A stretch of 5,119 nucleotides of DNA from Candidatus Nealsoniibacteriota bacterium (lineage in GTDB: Bacteria > Patescibacteriota > Minisyncoccia > Minisyncoccales > CSSED10-335): the NCBI GenBank assembly GCA_003557585.1, contig PWOE01000168.1, positions 1 through 5,119 on the forward strand, given 5' to 3'. Each line of letters opens with the position of its first letter. The first letter of the stretch is position 1. The notes beneath the pieces are model-generated. The model saw only the letters and a list, made by a program, of their open reading frames with translations. It did no database searches and was not told where the DNA came from. The position numbers and the translations under genes are program-made. This document shows positions 1-4,749 of this stretch, piece by piece.

Positions 1-477
1 ATTCAATCTCATCAAGAAGACGTCCTTTTCAATCTTAGATAGCCCCTCAAGGAAGATTATAAATTTACCCATCTCTTCCCTGCTGAGAATAATATCTTCT
101 GCACTCAAACCTCCAGAAATTACCTCATGAAGACTCCTGCTTCCTTTTCCAGGATTATCAACGTCAATTGACTGCGCTTCATTTAAAGCGAGTCTTTTGT
201 CTGTTAGGTTCTTTCTAAGTTCGGTTATTAAGTAGCGTCTAATGCAGAATGCCGCAAACTTATCAAATCTCCCCTTTTCATGATCGTAATCCCTCACTGC
301 ATAGTAAAATCCAATTCTTGCTTCTTGAATAAGATCTTCTTGGGTTGACCCTTTAAAGAAAAATTTTCTTGCTTCAGCAGCTATCACTTTTTCGTATCTC
401 TTCATTAAAGCTTCAAATGCATCAGAATTACCTGATTTATATTCTTCCAACAAACAAAGATCAGACTTATGAAGCAC
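1..477 (-). CDS. sigH: SigH-like RNA polymerase sigma factor, partial (C-terminus outside window)
   Basis: This is a sigma-70-family factor that binds core RNA polymerase in the cytoplasm and directs promoter choice. The 159 codons visible are the N-terminal three quarters or so. Region 2.1 is at about residues 18-40, and region 2.2 contains DLIQEARIGFYYAVRDYD at 48-65. Regions 2.3-2.4 run to about 90 (RFDKFAAFCIRRYLITELRK). After a linker with LHEVISG (117-123), region 4 begins near 131 and is cut by the window edge. The SigH of Bacillus subtilis, as I recall it, has the same order: D-I-V-Q-E-G, F-A-E-L-C-I-T-R, L-D-V-I-S-G, then a P-E-E-M-I segment. The GTG at 477 is chosen because AAAGGGGGT lies 8 nt upstream and no earlier ATG fits. 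It has its own promoter at 521-548. Family membership is strong. Orthology to sporulation SigH is inferred, and nothing here shows that the host sporulates. Confidence 0.88.
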   Translation of the reverse strand, partial: MLHKSDLCLLEEYKSGNSDAFEALMKRYEKVIAAEARKFFFKGSTQEDLIQEARIGFYYAVRDYDHEKGRFDKFAAFCIRRYLITELRKNLTDKRLALNEAQSIDVDNPGKGSRSLHEVISGGLSAEDIILSREEMGKFIIFLEGLSKIEKDVFLMRLN

Positions 478-485
478 AATCTTTT

Positions 486-494
486 ACCCCCTTT
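486..494 (-). promoter_or_regulatory. Shine-Dalgarno of the sigma factor gene
   Basis: The minus strand reads AAAGGGGGT, one base off AAAGGAGGT, followed by 8 nt and GTG. This spacing fixes the GTG start of the sigma gene at 477. Confidence 0.8.
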
Positions 495-520
495 CTTGTT
501 AAGTAGCTACTACTACCATT

Positions 521-548
521 ATTATACCTAAAATTCAAACTTTGTAAA
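521..548 (-). promoter_or_regulatory. Sigma-70-type promoter for the sigma factor gene
   Basis: The -35 is TTTACA (548-543), the spacer is 16 nt, and the -10 is TATAAT (526-521), a perfect match to consensus. Transcription should start near 514, giving a leader of about 37 nt with the Shine-Dalgarno inside it. The -35 lies right after the terminator of the upstream zinc-ribbon gene, so the sigma gene is probably an independent unit. Confidence 0.72.
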
Positions 549-550
549 CA

Positions 551-583
551 TATAAAAAGAAACCGCCTTTATTCAAGCGGTTT
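551..583 (-). terminator. Intrinsic terminator of the zinc-ribbon gene
   Basis: Read on the minus strand, AAACCGC (583-577) pairs with GCGGTTT (566-560) and is followed by CTTTTTATA. A variant fold with one bulged base adds three more pairs and a 5-nt loop. The stop codon of the zinc-ribbon gene (571-569) lies in the loop, so the hairpin starts within the last codons. The plus strand lacks a T-run after the stem. Confidence 0.8.
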
Positions 584-799
584 TATGATGATTTCTCTTT
601 CGCATATTTCGCAAACATCTTCTCTTGTTCTAAGGATGCCCCAGGAAATAGTTTTTTTCATCCAACAGCAACGATTACAAGAGTGAGTGTACTCTTGTGC
701 GTCATTGACTGCCAGATAGTTGCAAGATGTTGTTGAGCCACACTTTGGGCAAATTTTACTGCTTTCTTCCTGAAAATTAAAATAATGAACTTTTTTCAA
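569..799 (-). CDS. Small cysteine-rich zinc-ribbon protein (76 aa)
   Basis: This is a small, soluble, presumably cytoplasmic protein whose function I do not recognise. The sequence shows a CPKCG knuckle (C17, C20) and a second knuckle CNRCC (C41, C44, C45). Together these look like a four-cysteine zinc ribbon of about 28 residues. A third pair, CEIC (C63, C66), lies near the C-terminus. C26 is an extra cysteine. The chain has no signal peptide or membrane segment. The start is TTG at 799, chosen because a perfect AAGGAGG is placed 8 nt upstream and no ATG competes. A likely promoter lies at 828-855 and a terminator overlaps the stop, so the gene seems to be a monocistronic unit between the redox operon and the sigma factor. 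Zinc binding is inferred from the cysteine spacing. Nucleic-acid binding or a redox role is possible but not shown. Confidence 0.82.
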   Translation of the reverse strand: MKKVHYFNFQEESSKICPKCGSTTSCNYLAVNDAQEYTHSCNRCCWMKKTISWGILRTREDVCEICEREIIIKPLE

Positions 800-807
800 T
801 GAACAAA

Positions 808-814
808 CCTCCTT
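808..814 (-). promoter_or_regulatory. Perfect Shine-Dalgarno deciding a TTG start
   Basis: The minus strand reads AAGGAGG, then an 8-nt spacer, then TTG. No in-frame ATG or GTG lies nearby, so this site identifies the rare TTG at 799 as the start of the zinc-ribbon gene. Confidence 0.85.
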
Positions 815-827
815 TTCTTTTTCTTAA

Positions 828-855
828 AATATACTATAAAAAACTATAAAATCAA
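828..855 (-). promoter_or_regulatory. Probable promoter of the zinc-ribbon gene
   Basis: The -35 is TTGATT (855-850), the spacer is 16 nt, and the -10 is TATATT (833-828). It lies in the 59-nt gap after the CcdA-like gene, where no convincing terminator is visible, so read-through from the redox operon is also possible. The region is very AT-rich, which raises the chance of a false match. Confidence 0.5.
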
Positions 856-858
856 GAG

Positions 859-1980
859 CTAGCTAAAAAGATAGTAAAAAGCTAGGTAGAATAAGATTAC
901 AGAGCCAGTAAAAGTAATCCAAGTAATTGCCTTAGAACCAGCAAACCAAATCTTCTTTGTAAAGACCGCTCCAGTAAAGACAATCATCTCTATCAACATA
1001 TAAAAGAAGAGAAATATTAAGATATAAACGACATATTCAAATAAGGAGACTCCTGCTTCTATCAGTATTCCTGAAAAGGCGATCGGCACACCGACAGAGC
1101 AAGGTAGCTCGATAATTGTGATTATGGCAGCAAAAGATATTATCGCTCCAGATAAGATTAATATTCCCTGATTCGGTTTATTAAAAACATTTTTTACTCT
1201 CTCTATCGCTTTTCTGGCTATATCTGATTCTGAGCTTTCACAAGTAGGTCCATATCTAAAGAATCGCCAAAACTCTTTAAAGAAATATATTCCGCCACCT
1301 AGAGCCGCTAAACCGACAATCACCCTTAATATCTCTAGCTGTCCAATTAAAGCCTCAAAGAGCTTTCCCCAGATAAAGACTAGTGATCCATATATTACCA
1401 CCGTTGTTATTATAAAGAGAGAGCCAAAAAAGAATATCTTCTTCTTTGAGTTAAAAGCTAAAACGATTGACAATATCAATATTAAAGCTCCTATTGAGCA
1501 AACATTAAATCCATCTATCGATCCCAAAACCATTGCAATTAATGGCAAAGACCAATCGCCTATATCAACTTCGATATTCAAGATAGGTATTCTTGTTAAG
1601 CAACAATCTCCATCAACTTTTTCTCCCTGGATTGCCTGAACGATCATCTCTTCATTTCTTGAAGTAAAGTCTCTGAATTGAAAAAAATTATCTCCAATGA
1701 ATATTGTTGGAGCCATTACCCTGTAATCTTCAACTCGATGTTCTTTGGCTATCTCTTCTAGTTTCTTGGTATCGCTAATAGGGTAGATAATTAAATCTAT
1801 CTCTGGATAATCGCTTTTTAAATCTTCAATGAAGTTCTTTGCATCTCGACAAACTGGACAAAGCCTATCATCAAAGAAATGAATGGCTACTTCTTCTTTT
1901 GCTTGTTCTGCAAAAACCAAGGAATTAAAAGCAAAAAAAAGAAAAACTATTGAAAATAGTAATAAATATTTTTTCTTCAT
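859..1980 (-). CDS. Secreted glutaredoxin-like domain fused to a CcdA/DsbD-like membrane thiol transporter
   Basis: This membrane protein probably passes reducing equivalents from cytosolic thioredoxin to extracytoplasmic thiols. A signal peptide covers residues 1-24, with likely cleavage after VFA. The thioredoxin-fold domain (about 30-120) has a CPVC active site at 41-44 and the cis-proline motif MAPT at 89-92. A vicinal Cys126-Cys127 pair precedes the membrane part. About six hydrophobic segments follow (near 146-176, 184-206, 214-236, 272-304, 312-340, 352-372). They carry the two CcdA-type cysteines, Cys161 in GFNVCS and Cys294 in ELPCSVG. In classical DsbD the thioredoxin domain is C-terminal; here it is N-terminal, and it faces outside if the signal peptide is used. 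The ATG at 1980 lies 6 nt after the stop of the thioredoxin gene, with only a weak GAAAAG as ribosome site, so translational coupling is likely. The substrate is unknown. Confidence 0.88.
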   Translation of the reverse strand: MKKKYLLLFSIVFLFFAFNSLVFAEQAKEEVAIHFFDDRLCPVCRDAKNFIEDLKSDYPEIDLIIYPISDTKKLEEIAKEHRVEDYRVMAPTIFIGDNFFQFRDFTSRNEEMIVQAIQGEKVDGDCCLTRIPILNIEVDIGDWSLPLIAMVLGSIDGFNVCSIGALILILSIVLAFNSKKKIFFFGSLFIITTVVIYGSLVFIWGKLFEALIGQLEILRVIVGLAALGGGIYFFKEFWRFFRYGPTCESSESDIARKAIERVKNVFNKPNQGILILSGAIISFAAIITIIELPCSVGVPIAFSGILIEAGVSLFEYVVYILIFLFFYMLIEMIVFTGAVFTKKIWFAGSKAITWITFTGSVILFYLAFYYLFS

Positions 1981-1986
1981 ACTTTT

Positions 1987-2736
1987 CTAACAGCCAACTT
2001 CTCTGGCAAGATCTTCGAGAGTTCTTGGGCCATTGTAAAGTTCGCCGTTTATCTGTATCTCAGGTACGTAATCTGTTTGCATCTCTTGCATGCATCTTTG
2101 AGTCTCTTCGTCTTCTCCTAGTCCAGAACAATCAAGATATATCGGCTTTATAGTTTCATAGCCACCAAAATCTTGTTCTAAATTGTAACAAGCTGGGCAA
2201 GTTTGACTTCCATAAACAACCACACCAGAACCAGCCAAGCACTCTATCACCTCCTCTACTAGATAGTCTTCGTCGATGTTTGTATAGTCTTCAAAATAGA
2301 CATCTCCTGGAATCTCAAAGAAACTATCATCAATTTCAGCTACTCGACAATCTATGTCAAGTTCCTGAGATGCTTTATTAAAACTTTCTCTATTGTTGAG
2401 GCTCGCAAAAAGATCAATCTCTTCCTCAATAAGCTTTACCCCATCTTTGCCTTGCCAATAGTAAGTTATGCCATCTTTTATAATTATATTTTGATCTTCA
2501 CCAATATCGTCTTTATTAATAGTTTTAATTTGCCCAGATTTTATGTAGACAAAGACTCCTCCTCCTCCTTGATTATTGCCTGTGTTTGGTCTTGTGAAAT
2601 TGCAAGTCGCCGCTTCATCTCCTAAATATGCAGCCCTGAGAACTTCAAAATTATCTACAGGCTTCCTTATGATATAAATTAAAGTGATTAAACCAATTAT
2701 TATAATGAATATTGGTATATATTTTTTTGTTTTCAT
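1987..2736 (-). CDS. Membrane-anchored thioredoxin-like protein with CPAC active site
   Basis: Numbered from the ATG at 2736 (249 aa). An N-terminal hydrophobic segment (about 6-23) forms a signal anchor that places the rest outside the membrane. Residues about 38-150 form a domain with a glycine run (GGGG near 59), IIIKDGITYYWQGKDG, and a DCRVAEIDDSFFEIP segment. I associate this with lipoprotein-like domains in Patescibacteria, from memory only. The C-terminal thioredoxin fold (about 170-249) has CPAC at 180-183, further cysteines at 203 and 215, a cis-proline motif YVPEI, and INGELYNGPRTLEDLA before a terminal Cys. It resembles the thioredoxin domain fused to bacterial VKOR proteins. The CcdA-like gene follows after 6 nt and is the likely redox partner. 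An in-frame GTG at 2742 is an alternative start. Neither start has a clear Shine-Dalgarno. Confidence 0.85.
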   Translation of the reverse strand: MKTKKYIPIFIIIIGLITLIYIIRKPVDNFEVLRAAYLGDEAATCNFTRPNTGNNQGGGGVFVYIKSGQIKTINKDDIGEDQNIIIKDGITYYWQGKDGVKLIEEEIDLFASLNNRESFNKASQELDIDCRVAEIDDSFFEIPGDVYFEDYTNIDEDYLVEEVIECLAGSGVVVYGSQTCPACYNLEQDFGGYETIKPIYLDCSGLGEDEETQRCMQEMQTDYVPEIQINGELYNGPRTLEDLAREVGC

Positions 2737-2755
2737 GGTCACTTATTATTGTTTA

Positions 2756-2783
2756 ATATTATCACACAATAATTCGTTGTAAA
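2756..2783 (-). promoter_or_regulatory. Promoter of the redox operon with very short leader
   Basis: The -35 is TTTACA (2783-2778), the spacer is 16 nt, and the -10 is TAATAT (2761-2756), preceded by TGA as an extended -10. Transcription would start near 2749, only about 13 nt before the ATG (7 nt before the alternative GTG). The promoter starts directly after the MazG-like gene's stop. Read-through from that gene cannot be excluded because I see no strong terminator between them. Confidence 0.55.
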
Positions 2784-2785
2784 GA

Positions 2786-3148
2786 TTATTCTTTATTAAT
2801 TATCTTATCGATGTCAGCCTTAAAGTAATTTCTACCCTTAACCATCTTGTATTGATGATATTCCTTGCTCATCTGTGACCTGTGTACCTCTTGGAAGATT
2901 TCTTCAATCTTGTCTTGCAGGCCATGTTCTAGAATTGTCCCGTAGACAGAATAAAGAATATCTGCAATCTCCTTTGCAACATTATTTAAATCCTTCTTTG
3001 AAGCTCCTTCAAGATATTCAGCCACTTCTTCTTGCATTAAATTATATCTCAAGAGATATCTATCATCCGAAATCAAGGAAGGCTTTTTTAAAACTGGAAC
3101 TTTAAATTTGCTATGAAACTCTTTGACAAGACTTATCTCTTTTTTCAT
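2786..3148 (-). CDS. MazG-like all-alpha NTP pyrophosphohydrolase (120 aa)
   Basis: It probably hydrolyses a nucleoside triphosphate to the monophosphate and pyrophosphate in the cytoplasm, as house-cleaning or pool control. The metal-binding pattern of the all-alpha NTP-PPase fold is visible: QEEVAEYLE at about 38-46, then EIADILYSVYG at about 60-70, giving EExxE and ExxD motifs on two helices. EVHRSQMSK near 87-95 is followed by a lysine-rich tail (KGRNYFKADI). This layout, including the VHRxxxSK element, recalls the DR2231-type MazG-like family. Length is normal for a single-domain member. The open frame continues 71 codons upstream, but that extension runs through a terminator and an RNA repeat, so the start is set at the ATG at 3148, giving MKKEISLVKEFH. 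No Shine-Dalgarno is visible. A possible -10 (TATGAT, 3182-3177) has only a poor -35. The exact substrate is unknown. Confidence 0.85.
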   Translation of the reverse strand: MKKEISLVKEFHSKFKVPVLKKPSLISDDRYLLRYNLMQEEVAEYLEGASKKDLNNVAKEIADILYSVYGTILEHGLQDKIEEIFQEVHRSQMSKEYHQYKMVKGRNYFKADIDKIINKE

Positions 3149-3183
3149 ATAATTATATTTAATTCTATCTCTTTTTATCATAA

Positions 3184-3211
3184 ATAAAAAAACCGAGAAA
3201 GTCTCTCGGTT
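3184..3211 (-). terminator. Intrinsic terminator after RNA copy A, ahead of the MazG-like gene
   Basis: On the minus strand AACCGAGA/TCTCGGTT forms an 8-bp perfect stem with a 5-nt loop, followed directly by a run of T (TTTTTTTATTT). It lies 36 nt before the ATG at 3148. It ends the transcript from the copy A promoter or could act as an attenuator for the MazG-like gene. The plus strand has no T-run after the stem. Confidence 0.85.
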
Positions 3212-3306
3212 ATTACCAACTAGAAAGGGGCAGTCTGTTGAACACAATCTCCGAAGAAACTGAAACAAACTGCCCCTTTCTAGGTTCCTTCGAAGTTCTG
3301 TGTTCT
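3184..3306 (-). ncRNA. Putative structured small RNA, copy A
   Basis: A transcript from the promoter at 3313-3340 would start near 3306 and end at the terminator, about 120 nt. It opens with about 23 nt (3306-3284) that are identical in copy B and contain GAACACAGAAC and CUUCGAAGGAAC. A 20-bp stem follows: 3283-3264 pairs with 3239-3220, with a single G·U. The G·U would be a C/A mismatch if the other strand were transcribed. After a small asymmetric internal loop, a 7-bp apical stem (3262-3256 with 3251-3245) closes a cUUCGg tetraloop. A separate terminator hairpin ends the transcript. Differences from copy B preserve nearly all pairs. I recognise no known RNA family; it is too short and differently built for 6S RNA, and there is no tmRNA or RNase P signature. 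It could instead be the 5' leader of the MazG-like gene. Confidence 0.7.
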
Positions 3307-3312
3307 GGTACC

Positions 3313-3340
3313 AGTATATTCTTTTTAAAATATTTGTCAA
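3313..3340 (-). promoter_or_regulatory. Strong sigma-70-type promoter of RNA copy A
   Basis: The -35 is a perfect TTGACA (3340-3335), the spacer is 16 nt and the -10 is TATACT (3318-3313). The same elements with the same spacing occur in copy B. The start point should be near 3306. Confidence 0.8.
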
Positions 3341-3348
3341 TGGGTAAC

Positions 3349-3357
3349 TGTGGAAAA
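3349..3357 (-). promoter_or_regulatory. DnaA-box-like 9-mer upstream of promoter A
   Basis: The minus strand reads TTTTCCACA, which fits the DnaA box consensus TTWTNCACA. It ends 8 nt before the -35. The 10-mer TTTTCCACAG is identical in copy B at the same distance, whereas only 3 of the 8 intervening bases agree. Binding by DnaA is inference. Confidence 0.4.
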
Positions 3358-3444
3358 TCAAAAAGGGGAAGTCTATTGTGCTTAGCTTCCGAAGAAACTA
3401 AAATAAACCACCCCTTTCTGAGTTCCTTCGAAGTTCTGTGTTCT
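3354..3444 (-). ncRNA. Putative structured small RNA, copy B
   Basis: This is the upstream copy, transcribed from 3451-3478 with a start near 3444 and a length of about 90 nt. The 5' segment is identical to copy A. The long stem pairs 3421-3402 with 3377-3358 (19 of 20 positions pair, one U·U mismatch). It is stacked on an 8-bp apical stem (3401-3394 with 3389-3382) closing the same cUUCGg loop, with a 4-nt bulge on the 3' side. The descending arm ends CCCCUUUUUGAUUUU, so this hairpin can serve as its own intrinsic terminator. It would also stop read-through from the U32 gene, which has no other terminator. The 3' end given is the end of the second U-run and is approximate. The function is unknown. 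Confidence 0.7.
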
Positions 3445-3450
3445 GGTACC

Positions 3451-3478
3451 AGTATATTCTATTTAAAATATTTGTCAA
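3451..3478 (-). promoter_or_regulatory. Strong sigma-70-type promoter of RNA copy B
   Basis: The -35 is TTGACA (3478-3473), the spacer is 16 nt, differing from copy A at one base, and the -10 is TATACT (3456-3451). It starts 17 nt after the U32 stop codon. Confidence 0.8.
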
Positions 3479-3486
3479 GAGATGTC

Positions 3487-3495
3487 TGTGGAAAA
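3487..3495 (-). promoter_or_regulatory. DnaA-box-like 9-mer upstream of promoter B
   Basis: TTTTCCACA on the minus strand begins at the base after the U32 stop codon and ends 8 nt before the -35, exactly as in copy A. It fits TTWTNCACA. Confidence 0.4.
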
Positions 3496-4695
3496 CTATT
3501 TATATTTAATTTTATAAATTTCGGATCCTTTGATAGCTCTGAAGGGAAATTTAATCGCCACCTCATCACCCTTGCTGGCTCTCTTTATCTTTTTCTTGTT
3601 AATTTCCATCTGATTGACTTGATGTCTTTCGAGGCCAATATCATCATTAATTACAATTATTTCATCTAACAACTTTAAATCCTTAACTAATTTAATAACA
3701 GATACTTCTTGTTTGGGATATAGATGGACTATCTTGCCTATATATTCCCTCTTTTTTTTAGCTGCAGAATTTTCAACGCTAGAAAAACTATCTGCAAGTG
3801 GTTTGCCTAAATAAAATCCAGATGAAAATTCTCTATTATAGACATCCTTTAGTTCCTCTAGATAACTTTTTATCTCTTTATTTGATAGCTTTCTGTCTAT
3901 TGCCTCTCTATAAATTCTTGTAACTGTCTCGACATATCTAGGGTCTCTATTTCTTCCCTCTATCTTGAAAGAATCAACTCCTGTCTTTTTAATCTCTTCA
4001 ATAAATGGCAAGGTGCAAAGATCTTTAGCTGACATAACCTTATTGTTTTCTAGTCTTAGTTCATGGCCATACTTTTCATCCTTAACAATATATGACCTTC
4101 GGCAAGGGTGAAAACATTCTCCCCTATTGGCCGATTTATTAAAAAGAAATTGACTTGTAAAACATCTTCCGGATACGGAGACACACATCGCTCCATGAAT
4201 AAAGACCTCTATCTCTAAGTTCTTGATTTTAGTAATCTCTTTAATTTGTTTCAAATCAAGCTCTCTAGCTAGAACAATTCTTTGAGCACCTAATTTTTTA
4301 TAAAACTCGGCTGCTTTCTTGTTTGCAACAGATGCTTGAGTTGATATAAAAAATGGCACCTTTTCCTTCTTACACTCTTGGATAACTGATAAATCCCAAC
4401 AGATAACAGCGTCTACCTTGTTTTTAACTTTCTTGATTAAAGATTCCAACTTCTTTAGCTCAGAGTTATAAACTATCGTATTCAATGTCAAATATATCTT
4501 TGGCTTTCTTGGATAAGAATCTCTTGTCTTTCTAATTTTATCAAGATCTGAAACATTGAAGTTTCTCTTGCCAGAGCGCATAGAAAAATCATCTATTCCA
4601 AGATAGATGGCATCTGCACCAGCTTTACAAGCAGCGACTAAGGCTGGAAAGCTGCCAGCCGGCGCCATTAATTCAATTTTCTTTTTGTTCTTCAT
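3496..4695 (-). CDS. U32-family protein (TrhP/RlhA/UbiU-like), probable RNA hydroxylation factor
   Basis: Annotated peptidases of family U32 that have been studied are Fe-S proteins acting in hydroxylation: TrhP (tRNA uridine-34), RlhA (23S rRNA) and UbiU/V (ubiquinone). This 399-residue protein opens with ELMAPAG (8-14) and DAIYLGIDDFSMR (28-40), typical of the TIM-barrel start. The U32 signature lies at 163-181 (EVFIHGAMCVSVSGRCFTS). Cys171, Cys178, Cys194 and Cys227 match the four cluster ligands expected in the family; Cys198 is extra. FKIEGRNRDPRYV (243-255) is also characteristic. A C-terminal part (about 316-397, YIGKIV to FPFRAIKGSEIYKI) resembles the U32 beta-barrel domain, favouring a TrhP-like role, but the paralogue is uncertain. 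The ATG at 4695 lacks a clear Shine-Dalgarno. A possible -10 TATGAT (4718-4713) has a poor -35. The gene is probably monocistronic, between two terminating hairpins. Confidence 0.9.
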   Translation of the reverse strand: MKNKKKIELMAPAGSFPALVAACKAGADAIYLGIDDFSMRSGKRNFNVSDLDKIRKTRDSYPRKPKIYLTLNTIVYNSELKKLESLIKKVKNKVDAVICWDLSVIQECKKEKVPFFISTQASVANKKAAEFYKKLGAQRIVLARELDLKQIKEITKIKNLEIEVFIHGAMCVSVSGRCFTSQFLFNKSANRGECFHPCRRSYIVKDEKYGHELRLENNKVMSAKDLCTLPFIEEIKKTGVDSFKIEGRNRDPRYVETVTRIYREAIDRKLSNKEIKSYLEELKDVYNREFSSGFYLGKPLADSFSSVENSAAKKKREYIGKIVHLYPKQEVSVIKLVKDLKLLDEIIVINDDIGLERHQVNQMEINKKKIKRASKGDEVAIKFPFRAIKGSEIYKIKYK

Positions 4696-4717
4696 CTGCT
4701 TAATAATACTTTATCAT

Positions 4718-4749
4718 AAAAAAAAGAAGAGCGGAATTAATTTTCCGCT
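4718..4749 (-). terminator. Intrinsic terminator of the Cys/His-repeat gene
   Basis: On the minus strand AGCGGAA and TTCCGCT (4749-4743 with 4736-4730) form a 7-bp stem with a 6-nt loop, followed by CTTCTTTTTTTTA. The stop codon of the upstream gene (4739-4737) lies in the loop. The plus strand lacks a T-run. Confidence 0.85.

Larger units (their letters stand above)
3220..3495 (-). repeat. Tandem duplication of a 138-bp promoter-plus-hairpin unit
   Basis: Copy A (3220-3357) and copy B (3358-3495) align without gaps at an offset of 138 bp. The block 3284-3322 (39 nt, promoter -10 and RNA 5' end) is identical to 3422-3460, and the 17 nt around the -35 are also identical. Divergence is concentrated in the hairpin arms (12 of 36 positions differ in 3220-3255) and in the 8 nt between the -35 and the upstream conserved 9-mer. 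The array fills the whole gap between the U32 gene and the terminator before the MazG-like gene. Confidence 0.92.

Noticed and set aside
859..885. CTAGCT/AGCTAG inverted repeat at the end of the CcdA-like gene as a terminator
   Set aside because: The stem is only 6 bp with a 15-nt loop and is followed by a mixed rather than T-rich tail, so it is too weak to call.
2556..2570. AAGGAGGAGGAGGAG inside the thioredoxin gene as an internal ribosome site
   Set aside because: It encodes the glycine run of the protein and no ATG or GTG lies at a suitable distance downstream.
1950..3105. Plus-strand open frames at 1950-2153 and 2875-3105
   Set aside because: Both are antisense to well-supported genes (the redox operon and the MazG-like gene), lack ribosome sites and have no recognisable domains.
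3149..3361. 71-codon N-terminal extension of the MazG-like open frame, including a TTG after AAAGGGG inside copy A
   Set aside because: It passes through the RNA hairpin and the terminator, has no family similarity, and the equivalent frame in copy B hits a stop after the hairpin. The family-like sequence begins at the ATG at 3148.
3220..3495. CRISPR array, type III toxin-antitoxin repeats, or 6S RNA as an explanation of the repeats
   Set aside because: There are only two units, each with its own promoter and no spacer. The adjacent protein is MazG-like rather than a ToxN endoribonuclease, and the fold lacks the large central bubble of 6S RNA.
3238..3669. Plus-strand open frame of 143 codons with an internal peptide repeat containing SFEVLCSGTSIF
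   Set aside because: It reads the antisense of the two RNA copies and then the antisense of the U32 gene. The peptide repeat is a by-product of the 138-bp duplication (46 codons, in phase), and base changes follow RNA pairing rather than codon positions.
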